From positions 19,400-39,299 of the forward strand of contig DCGC01000002.1 of NCBI GenBank assembly GCA_002315165.1: DNA of 19,900 bases. Reading direction: 5' to 3'. The translations under genes were made by a program, and so were the position numbers. Of this stretch, positions 14,035 to 19,900 are shown piece after piece. The notes under the pieces were generated by a model. The model searched no databases. It had not been told where the DNA came from and worked only from the letters and a program-made list of their open reading frames with translations. Source of the DNA: Candidatus Saccharibacteria bacterium UBA1788 (GTDB lineage Bacteria; Patescibacteriota; Saccharimonadia; Saccharimonadales; Saccharimonadaceae). Each line of letters begins with the position of its first letter. Positions within the stretch are counted from its first letter, which is position 1.

Positions 14035-14389
14035 AATTTTTTACCACAACTCCTACACCAATTAAGACGATAATCGCACCAATAACCATATTTATGGATA
14101 TTGTCTCATTAAAGAATAGGGATCCCCACAGCATACCCCAAATAATAACGATTGCTTTATTGAAGAAGGCGCCGGTTAATGACATGCGTTTTAAAATTTG
14201 TTGCCAACATAATGCGTAAATGCCAAGAATCGCAATTGATATGCCATAGAAAATAATAAATTTGATAGATAAAAATTCTTCGCTCGCAGCAAGTTTAGAA
14301 AAAACACCACAAAATGAATAGATTAGCAGAAGGGCATGCAGTAATACGTATTTTTTGTTTTTTCTAATGATTGTTATTATCTTTTTCAA
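14027..14389 (-). CDS. Four-helix SMR/EamA-type half-transporter, ArnE-like
   Basis: A 120-residue protein with a basic N-terminus and four hydrophobic segments (about 13-33, 43-61, 70-90, 97-116). The third and fourth helices with FFNETISINMVIGAIIVLIG are typical of the EamA/SMR superfamily. The first helix lacks an EmrE-like buried glutamate. It overlaps the upstream ArnC-like gene by 26 bases and the downstream half-transporter by 8, so the three should be made together in fixed ratio. In Gram-negative bacteria the ArnE/ArnF pair flips undecaprenyl-phosphate-L-Ara4N. Here the pair would flip whatever sugar the adjacent polyprenyl-phosphate glycosyltransferase loads. Substrate is inferred; membership in the small 4-TM superfamily is well supported. 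Confidence 0.75.
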   Translation of the reverse strand: MKKIITIIRKNKKYVLLHALLLIYSFCGVFSKLAASEEFLSIKFIIFYGISIAILGIYALCWQQILKRMSLTGAFFNKAIVIIWGMLWGSLFFNETISINMVIGAIIVLIGVGVVVKNYE

Positions 14390-15314
14390 AATTTACTTTC
14401 TCCTTAATTACATACTGAGGTGACTCGTTAATGCTGATATAAATTCGGCCGACATATTCGCCCACAATGCCAAGCATTAACATAATTATACCGCCAATAA
14501 ATAGAAGTAGTGCAACTATTGAGCTATATCCGGCATCAAAGTTTGCTCCACATATTTTCATTATTATCAATGTGAGCCCATATATAAAGCCGCCCGCAGC
14601 GCTAATAAAGCCAATGAATGTAGCTATACGGAGCGGTTTAATAGAAAAGGCCGTGACTCCGTTGAGCCATAGATCTAACATTTTTTTGAATGAAAATGTG
14701 GTCCTTCCTGAGAAACGATTGCGCTCTTCCATTTCAACATTTTTAAAGCTATTAGTGCTGCGCAAAAGAAGCCCGGTCATGTATGGATAAGGATTTTTAT
14801 ACCTAATAATTTCTTGTACGATTATCTTTTGTAATGCCATAAAGTTCGTAAATTCAAGATTTTTTGGTCTATCCAGAAAGAAACTTGTCATAAGTTTATT
14901 CATGAATGTTCCAAAATCTTTAAATAAGCTTTGCTTTCTTTCGGGGTATTTAGCCATAGCAACATCTATACCTTCTTCAAGTGGCGATATGAGTCTCCAT
15001 AATTCATCCATAGGGCATTGGCCGTCATCGTCCATAATGACGACATAATCGCCCAAGGAATGGCGCAATCCGGCCATCACCGCTGACGGACGGTTCATGT
15101 TTTTCGTGAAACTGATAACCTTCAGCTGTTTATTTTTTTCAGCGATGCTTTTAAGTACATCGAGAACCTTATCCTTTGAGCAATCGTTAACGCAAATAAT
15201 CTCATATTTGTACTCTGTCTTTTTTTCTGCGACTTTATCAATAATCTCTTCGATGACTTTTGAAATTGTTTTTTCACTACCGTAGCATGGAATAATAAAG
15301 CTAATTTTTTTCAT
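14364..15314 (-). CDS. Polyprenyl-phosphate glycosyltransferase, ArnC/GtrB-like (GT2 with two C-terminal membrane helices)
   Basis: A 316-residue enzyme. The GT2 catalytic domain starts with ISFIIPCYGSEKTI (4-17), has VNDCSKD (42-48), NMNRPSAVMAGL (72-83) and the metal-binding MDDDGQ (94-99). Two membrane helices (about 231-252 and 265-286) are followed by VGEYVGRIY (284-292), the hallmark of the ArnC/GtrB/DPM1-like group. These enzymes transfer one sugar from a nucleotide to undecaprenyl phosphate on the cytoplasmic side, giving a monosaccharide donor used outside after flipping. The paired ArnE/ArnF-like genes immediately downstream support this. A GGAG Shine-Dalgarno 4 bases before the ATG supports the start; it overlaps the previous gene by 14 bases. 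Specificity may be a 4-amino-6-deoxysugar given the upstream genes, but that is inference. Confidence 0.88.
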   Translation of the reverse strand: MKKISFIIPCYGSEKTISKVIEEIIDKVAEKKTEYKYEIICVNDCSKDKVLDVLKSIAEKNKQLKVISFTKNMNRPSAVMAGLRHSLGDYVVIMDDDGQCPMDELWRLISPLEEGIDVAMAKYPERKQSLFKDFGTFMNKLMTSFFLDRPKNLEFTNFMALQKIIVQEIIRYKNPYPYMTGLLLRSTNSFKNVEMEERNRFSGRTTFSFKKMLDLWLNGVTAFSIKPLRIATFIGFISAAGGFIYGLTLIIMKICGANFDAGYSSIVALLLFIGGIIMLMLGIVGEYVGRIYISINESPQYVIKEKVNFEKDNNNH

Positions 15315-16344
15315 AAGTCTCCTTTTTTAAAAAACTGTTGATAATTTGACAGCTTTTGAGTATGTCATCGTCTGACGCGTCTAGAGTAAAATTCAAAATA
15401 TGGTCGCCCATTGTACTGGCATATTTATTACCCTTATCACAGAAAAATTTAGATATGTCCGGATACCAATCACTGATAAAAATTTGTTGGCTCATAAAAT
15501 GGGTAATGATTTTCCGACGGATACAGCTGTCCACAATGATAGAAAATCTCCAAGGATTTGATCCGCAACAATAATCCAGGCTACGACACTTTGCAGTTAT
15601 ATTATTTCGATATAGCTGATATTTGCGGACTCTCTCCGCTTTTTCTTTGCTGGCCACCTTAAAACTTTGATGTATTTTTTGCTCTAGGTCAGAATTATCT
15701 ATCCTGTATAAAAAGATATCCCTAAGTGAGGCTTCAACGACCGACAAAAATAGCTCCTTAATTCCATTAGTGTCACCAGTATTTCTGAGTTGGCGATATC
15801 GTTCCGAAAAATAATCTTGCCCTTGCTTAATGGTATCACTAAAAAGCGGTAATTTATGATATTCTTCAGCAATATATTCTATTGGATTATCCGTAGCTAG
15901 AATGCCGCCATTGCCCAAATCGACATTTTTTGCATGTCCAGTGCTAAAAATAGCATAATCGCCAAAAGTTCCAATCTGCTTCCCTTCTAGTGCTCCCCCC
16001 ATAGCCGATGCGCAATCTTCTATTAGTGTAAGATTATTTGATTTACAATATTGTTTTATCTTCAAAATTTCTGGAGAGACATTACCATACATATATGGGA
16101 ATATAATTGCTCCAGTTTTAGAATTGGTGCATTTGATTATATTCTCTAGATTAGTATTGCCGGTGCATGGATCGATATCTGCAAAAATTGGCTTATTTTG
16201 AGAGAATATAATTGGAAACACAGCAGCATAACATACATTAGCAGGAACAATAACTTCTTTACCTCTGCAGCTATTTATTAGAGCTAAAAAAATTGCTGTT
16301 GATCCTCTTCCTACTGGTATTATATGCTTTTTATTGAGAGACAT
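15301..16344 (-). CDS. DegT/DnrJ/EryC1-family PLP enzyme, divergent
   Basis: A 347-residue fold-type-I PLP protein of the sugar aminotransferase family. GRGSTAIFLAL (12-22) matches the phosphate-cup region, EDCASAMGG (109-117) carries the PLP-binding Asp D110, and FSTGHAKNVDLGNGG (133-147) holds the Schiff-base lysine K139. Departures from the family include Ser113 where aminotransferases usually have Gln after the Asp (EDAAQ), and NGG in place of EGG. The C-terminal half is poorly conserved. It could be a sugar aminotransferase acting at another carbon, or a related dehydrase-type activity. It sits 1 base after the upstream epimerase gene and overlaps the ArnC-like gene by 14 bases, so it probably serves the same sugar pathway. 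It is distinct from the wecE homologue in this operon. Confidence 0.8.
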   Translation of the reverse strand: MSLNKKHIIPVGRGSTAIFLALINSCRGKEVIVPANVCYAAVFPIIFSQNKPIFADIDPCTGNTNLENIIKCTNSKTGAIIFPYMYGNVSPEILKIKQYCKSNNLTLIEDCASAMGGALEGKQIGTFGDYAIFSTGHAKNVDLGNGGILATDNPIEYIAEEYHKLPLFSDTIKQGQDYFSERYRQLRNTGDTNGIKELFLSVVEASLRDIFLYRIDNSDLEQKIHQSFKVASKEKAERVRKYQLYRNNITAKCRSLDYCCGSNPWRFSIIVDSCIRRKIITHFMSQQIFISDWYPDISKFFCDKGNKYASTMGDHILNFTLDASDDDILKSCQIINSFLKKETYEKN

Positions 16345-16345
16345 A

Positions 16346-17347
16346 TTAAAAGGTTACTGGTTTTTGCTCTTCTTTAATGAAGTGGTAATTTTTAAATTTT
16401 TTCGATTCCCATTCTTTGCGATAATCTTTTAGCATTGTTACATAGTCTGCATACTGTGGTTGATAACCGAGTTCTTTTTTTGCCTTATCAATACTATAAA
16501 TATATCCCCGAGTCAAACCTGGCTTTGAGCTATCTTGGATAACGTTTGATTTGTGATTTGTTGCGAAAACTTCAGCAATTCCTAAGGCTTCTTCGTACAT
16601 GGAATATCCTACTCCAGACGCAATATTAAAAATTCCGCTAACGCCTTTTGCCTTAATAGAACATTCTATAGCTTGAAGAACATCTTTAATGTATACATGA
16701 TCCCTTTTTATATGTTGATCTCCCCAAACACAAATATCTTCGCCACTTAAAGCTTTTTCGACAAAAATTTCAAATGTACTTTTACTATAGCTACCGTCCT
16801 TACTTAAGAAGCCCAATACCTCGCCGTAGCCATGAACTCCGGTAAAGCGCAGAGTGATGGTTTCTAAACCAAAATCCTTATGATAATATTCCATAAAGTT
16901 TTCTGCGGCTATCTTCGATATAATGTATGGGGTATGGTCGCCTGTAAAGCATGGTGCGTCATCTTCGGAAATTATATCTTTTCCATGTATATCGTTATAG
17001 ACTTTATGACTAGCTGATAGAATAACTTTTTTAATATTATTTTTACGTGCAAACTCTAGCACTTTATATGTGCCAATGGTATTTACTTCAAAAAATTTTT
17101 CTACTGGAGTTTCATGCTCCGCAAGGCATGCGGCAAGATTCACAATTGCGTCGACGTTTTTTGTCGGCAATTTTTCGTAATCCGCGTCATTATCAATATC
17201 AAATGCTTGAAATTTGATATCGTTTTGGTCGAAGAAGTTCTTTACCTTCATCGAACGGCCAAGTGCCAAAACGTCATATCCTTTTTCTTTAAGAAATACC
17301 GACAGATAACGCCCCACATATCCAGTAGCTCCAACGATTAAAATCAT
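16346..17347 (-). CDS. NAD(P)-dependent sugar epimerase/dehydratase (extended SDR)
   Basis: A 333-residue extended SDR. The Rossmann loop is GATGYVGRYL (6-15), with LILSASHKVYN-type Ser (S111/S113) and the catalytic Y141-x3-K145 in TPYIISK. GDQHIKRDHVYIKDV corresponds to the substrate-binding RDYIHVxD segment, and ELGYQPQY near the C-terminus is typical. The family covers NDP-sugar 4-epimerases, 4,6-dehydratases and 4-ketoreductases; all catalytic residues are present but the activity cannot be named. Because rmlB and wecE lie upstream, a dTDP-linked sugar is the likely substrate class (inference). A GGGAG sequence about 10 bases before the ATG supports the start, and a 13-base gap separates it from the ATP-grasp gene. 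About 20 extra C-terminal residues are charged and of unknown role. Confidence 0.87.
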   Translation of the reverse strand: MILIVGATGYVGRYLSVFLKEKGYDVLALGRSMKVKNFFDQNDIKFQAFDIDNDADYEKLPTKNVDAIVNLAACLAEHETPVEKFFEVNTIGTYKVLEFARKNNIKKVILSASHKVYNDIHGKDIISEDDAPCFTGDHTPYIISKIAAENFMEYYHKDFGLETITLRFTGVHGYGEVLGFLSKDGSYSKSTFEIFVEKALSGEDICVWGDQHIKRDHVYIKDVLQAIECSIKAKGVSGIFNIASGVGYSMYEEALGIAEVFATNHKSNVIQDSSKPGLTRGYIYSIDKAKKELGYQPQYADYVTMLKDYRKEWESKKFKNYHFIKEEQKPVTF

Positions 17348-17360
17348 TTTAGTATTCTCC

Positions 17361-18464
17361 CTATTGTGTAATTATATAATACCCCACTCTGCTGCTGCTA
17401 TCAACCGTTTTGCCCATATTGCTAACTTCCATGTTACTAACTCTATATATCTTATCTCCATTCTCTTTAATGAAATTATGCATTTCATCCAAATCTTCTT
17501 GTGAAAAAATGAATTTAATTTCTGCGTTTTTGTAGTGGCTATGGATAGTAAAATCAATTTCGTTTCCACAAGCAACATCAATTACCATCTTCATAAAATC
17601 ATACCCGGTAGAGAGAGGCACTAAATCCGACCCGATACAATCACCACCCATTCTTGCGCCGATTTCAATAATGCCAAAATTTCCATCTTGGTCAACTTTG
17701 AATTCCGTATGACTTGCGCCGTTTTTAATCCCAAGCGCATCTAAGGCTTTAAAAATATTTTTCTTGATTTTTTCTTGCCATTCAACTGGGATATCCGATG
17801 GTTCACTATGGCCCGTTTCGATAAAATTTGGGGCTCCTGTTGTGTATTTTTTTGTAAATGCCAGGAAAAAGTGCTCCCCACAACGAGAGATGCATTCGCA
17901 ACTATATTCGTTGCCGTCAATAAACTCTTCAATAATAGCCTTATGCTCAAAAGAATACTCGGACGCATTCTTTACCGCATTTTTTGCTTCATCAGCACTG
18001 GTGACTTTTGTAATTCCACGACTACCCGAACGATCGGTAGGCTTGACTATTATTGGAAAATGATAACCGTCTAACCTTAATTCATCTTCTGGACCAACTT
18101 TAATATGCTTTGGGACCTTTATCCCGCCGTTCAATAGAGCTTCCCGCATAATATATTTATTAGTGCATCGCTCAATAATACTTGTTGGGTTACACGCTAG
18201 TCCTAGTTTTTCTGCTACATAATTAACAGTGATAGACGCTAAGTCTGAAGCAATAGAACAAATTCCGACAGGATTAATTTCTCTGCATTTTTCTAAAATC
18301 TTGTCTTTTTCAACGATGCTAATTGGGTAAAAATGGTCGGCAGTTGTTTCCCCGATTGATCCGTCTTGCCAAGCGAACACGTGAGTTTCATACCCAAGCT
18401 CTTTGGCTTTTAGGATGAGCTGATTTTGAAAATCGTTTGCCCCAATTATGACAAGTTTTTTCAT
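17361..18464 (-). CDS. ATP-grasp ligase (carbamoyl-phosphate-synthase-like fold), substrate unknown
   Basis: A 367-residue ATP-grasp enzyme. The N-terminal pre-ATP-grasp domain begins KKLVIIGAN (2-10). The ATP lid contains FPIIVKPTDRSGSRGI (136-151), the adenine-contact region IIEEFIDGNEYS (177-188), and the Mg-binding acids E254 (SHTEFKV) and E267 with IEIGARMGG (266-274). All catalytic landmarks are intact. Such enzymes activate a carboxylate as acyl phosphate and join it to an amine or thiol. Lying between wecE, which makes an amino sugar, and sugar-modifying genes, it could couple an amino acid or other acid to the sugar's amino group. This is positional inference; a dipeptide or cofactor ligase is the alternative. 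The start is supported by GAGGG about 8-9 bases upstream and by close spacing (1 base) after wecE. Confidence 0.85.
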   Translation of the reverse strand: MKKLVIIGANDFQNQLILKAKELGYETHVFAWQDGSIGETTADHFYPISIVEKDKILEKCREINPVGICSIASDLASITVNYVAEKLGLACNPTSIIERCTNKYIMREALLNGGIKVPKHIKVGPEDELRLDGYHFPIIVKPTDRSGSRGITKVTSADEAKNAVKNASEYSFEHKAIIEEFIDGNEYSCECISRCGEHFFLAFTKKYTTGAPNFIETGHSEPSDIPVEWQEKIKKNIFKALDALGIKNGASHTEFKVDQDGNFGIIEIGARMGGDCIGSDLVPLSTGYDFMKMVIDVACGNEIDFTIHSHYKNAEIKFIFSQEDLDEMHNFIKENGDKIYRVSNMEVSNMGKTVDSSSRVGYYIITQ

Positions 18465-18465
18465 T

Positions 18466-19587
18466 CTATAGCCCTCTATAAAATTCTTTTATTTTATTGC
18501 AAATATATATTATTTCTTCTTCTTTTAAGCCATAATACATAGGAAGACGGACGAGGCGTTCGCTCTCTTTTGTTGTGTATTTGTCTTCGCCGTGAAAGCG
18601 ACCAATTTTTTTGCCAGCTTTGGATGAATGAAGTGGTACAAAATGAAAAGCTGGGTCGATTTCGTTAGCTCTCAGAAAATCAATCAATTTAGTTCTTTCC
18701 TCTAAATCGCGGGCTTTGATATAGAACATATGCGCATTATGTTTACACTCTCTAGGTATAAATGGCAGTTCAATATCGCTTAAATCTTTGAGGTTGGAAT
18801 AATATAGCTCCCAACTATGAAGGCGATTTTCGTTAATTTCATCAGCTTTTTCTAGCTGAGCATACAAATAGGCAGCGTTGATATCGCTAGGCAAAAATGA
18901 AGACCCGACATCTACCCACTGATATTTATCAATTTGACCGCGGAAAAATTGGCTGCGGTCCGTCCCTTTTTCACGAACAATCTCGGCTCGAGCAAAATCA
19001 TTTTTGTCTTTTGCGATAATAGCACCACCTTCACCCATACTGTAGTTTTTGGTCGCGTGAAAAGAGTAGCAACCAAAATCGCCAATCGTACCAAGTGGCT
19101 TTCCTTTATACTCGCTCATAACTCCCTGCGCAGCATCTTCTATCACGATGAGGTTATGCCTCTTAGCAATCTCCATAATTTTATCCATTTCACAGGATAT
19201 GCCAGCATAGTGAACAGGCACAATAGCTACAGTCTTTTCAGTGATAGCATCTTCAATAAGCTCTTCATTAATATTCATAGTATCGGGGCGAATATCTACG
19301 AAAACAATTGTGGCTCCGCGAAGAGCAAATGAATTAGCCGTAGAGACAAAAGTATAGGATGGCATAATAACTTCGTCTCCTGGCTTTATATTGGCAAGGA
19401 TAGCTGCCATATCGAGAGCTGAACTGCCAGAAGTAGTCAATAATAAATTAGCGTCCATATGCTCTTTGAACCATTCGTGACATCGCTTTGTAAAAGCACA
19501 GTCGCCGCAAATGGCGTGATTGTCGATTGCTGTGGAAATATATTCTTTTTCTTTTCCAACAAATGGCGAAATATTAAATTTTATCAT
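18466..19587 (-). CDS. wecE: dTDP-4-amino-4,6-dideoxygalactose transaminase (WecE/RffA)
   Basis: A 373-residue DegT-family aminotransferase very close to E. coli WecE along its whole length. Recognisable segments are MPSYTFVSTANSFALRGA, VPVHYAGISCEMD, EDAAQGVMS with the PLP-binding Asp and Gln, SFHATKNYSMGEGG with the Schiff-base lysine, EIVREKGTDRSQFFRGQ and FHGEDKYTTKESERL. WecE transfers the amino group of glutamate to dTDP-4-keto-6-deoxyglucose, giving dTDP-4-amino-4,6-dideoxygalactose. The preceding gene, rmlB, makes that keto-sugar. The ATG at 19585-19587 gives the family N-terminus (MIKFNISP) and has AGGAGG 4 bases upstream; an in-frame TTG at 19614 would add nine residues and is rejected. 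It overlaps rmlB by 14 bases. One or two close homologues make the 4-epimer, so sugar stereochemistry is not certain. Confidence 0.93.
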   Translation of the reverse strand: MIKFNISPFVGKEKEYISTAIDNHAICGDCAFTKRCHEWFKEHMDANLLLTTSGSSALDMAAILANIKPGDEVIMPSYTFVSTANSFALRGATIVFVDIRPDTMNINEELIEDAITEKTVAIVPVHYAGISCEMDKIMEIAKRHNLIVIEDAAQGVMSEYKGKPLGTIGDFGCYSFHATKNYSMGEGGAIIAKDKNDFARAEIVREKGTDRSQFFRGQIDKYQWVDVGSSFLPSDINAAYLYAQLEKADEINENRLHSWELYYSNLKDLSDIELPFIPRECKHNAHMFYIKARDLEERTKLIDFLRANEIDPAFHFVPLHSSKAGKKIGRFHGEDKYTTKESERLVRLPMYYGLKEEEIIYICNKIKEFYRGL

Positions 19588-19900
19588 TAATCCTCCTATA
19601 TTCTCCTGATTCAATATCGCGAATCCAGTCTTGATTTTCCAAATACCATTTTACCGTCTCTGCTAAACTAGATTCAAATGAAAAAGTACGATTCCAGCCC
19701 AATTCTTGTTCCGCTTTTGAAGAATCAATAGCGTAACGCAAATCGTGCCCCGGTCTGTCGGATACGAATTGTATTAGGGATTCTGGTTTATCGAGTTGTT
19801 TAAGGATAATCTTAGCAACATCCAAATTGCTGCGCTCAGAATGGCCGCCTAGATTATATATTTCTCCGTCACGGCCGTTGCGAATAATTAAGTCCACGCC
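19574..19900 (-). CDS. rmlB: dTDP-glucose 4,6-dehydratase (RmlB), C-terminal part
   Basis: About 108 residues from the C-terminus, running off the right edge of the window; the frame is open to base 19900. The segment GEIYNLGGHSERSNLDV, then SDRPGHDLRYAIDSSKAEQELGW, is the unmistakable RmlB C-terminal signature: substrate-binding RPGHDxRYA and the final dimer/helix region ending in WYLEN. RmlB converts dTDP-glucose to dTDP-4-keto-6-deoxyglucose using bound NAD+. The catalytic residues lie outside the window. It is followed by wecE with a 14-base overlap, so product and consumer are co-translated. Nothing in the visible part is truncated or shifted. The residue reached at 19895-19897 (GTG) is an internal codon, not the start. 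Confidence 0.94.
   Translation of the reverse strand, partial: GVDLIIRNGRDGEIYNLGGHSERSNLDVAKIILKQLDKPESLIQFVSDRPGHDLRYAIDSSKAEQELGWNRTFSFESSLAETVKWYLENQDWIRDIESGEYRRINDKI
19592..19597 (-). promoter_or_regulatory. Shine-Dalgarno (AGGAGG) deciding the wecE start
   Basis: A full AGGAGG on the minus strand lies within the 3' end of rmlB, 4 bases from the ATG at 19587. It selects the family-consistent ATG over the in-frame TTG at 19614, which would lie upstream of it. Confidence 0.8.

Noticed and set aside
13690..14389. Multidrug efflux pair (EmrE-like SMR)
   Set aside because: No buried acidic residue in helix 1 of either protein, and position directly after an ArnC-like transferase points to a lipid-sugar flippase.
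17366..17390. Internal TATAAT on the minus strand upstream of the SDR gene
   Set aside because: It lies within the ATP-grasp coding end, lacks a TG extension, and the gene has a good Shine-Dalgarno and close spacing, so an operon position explains it better.
17764..18074. Two overlapping plus-strand frames of about 99 codons
   Set aside because: They lie antisense to the ATP-grasp gene, overlap each other in different frames and show no recognisable protein features.

Overview
The window is a gene-dense, AT-rich bacterial segment that is almost entirely about building and exporting surface glycans. It holds 20 protein genes and no RNA gene, IS element, CRISPR array or rRNA. Genes abut or overlap nearly everywhere; the longest stretch without a gene is the 49 bases at 8120-8168, so there is no empty region to describe. 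TGA is used as a stop inside ATGA overlaps (1525-1528, 13690-13693), so the code is not one with UGA reassigned. Very compact packing, short proteins, apparently leaderless first genes and a host-interaction type of gene content suggest a small-genome bacterium, possibly of the Candidate Phyla Radiation (Saccharibacteria-like). That is inference from style, not from a marker gene.

Layout. Positions 1-1216 (+) hold the 3' part of a MurC-type peptidoglycan ligase. Positions 3025-1196 (-) are a three-gene envelope operon: membrane-anchored thioredoxin-fold protein, secreted two-cysteine protein, single-span membrane protein. Positions 3061-4221 (+) encode a SufS-type cysteine desulfurase. Positions 8119-4211 (-) are a polysaccharide-initiation operon: polyprenyl sugar-phosphate transferase, GT4 glycosyltransferase, Wzy/WaaL-type polymerase or ligase. 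Positions 8169-9990 (+) carry galE and a GT2 glycosyltransferase; 10927-9977 (-) is another GT2; 10969-12558 (+) is a Wzm/Wzt-type polysaccharide ABC exporter.

From 19900 down to 12563 (-) runs one long, tightly overlapping operon that enters from outside the window: rmlB (3' part), wecE, an ATP-grasp ligase, an NAD-dependent sugar epimerase/dehydratase, a second DegT-family PLP enzyme, an ArnC/GtrB-type polyprenyl-phosphate glycosyltransferase, two 4-helix SMR/EamA half-transporters resembling ArnE/ArnF, and a GT4 glycosyltransferase. Read together these could make a dTDP-4-amino-4,6-dideoxysugar, possibly acylate its amine through the ATP-grasp enzyme, load a sugar on a polyprenyl phosphate and flip it across the membrane. 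This is the best candidate for an undescribed system here.

Regulation. All three divergent intergenic regions (35, 49 and 41 bases) contain back-to-back -10 elements. Five of the six reading directions show TGnTATAAT-like extended -10 boxes ending only 6-10 bases before the ATG, which predicts leaderless or near-leaderless mRNAs. Only galE has room for a leader with a Shine-Dalgarno sequence. Several internal operon genes have clear Shine-Dalgarno sequences or stop/start overlaps. Every convergent gene pair overlaps or nearly abuts at the 3' ends, and no convincing intrinsic terminator is visible.
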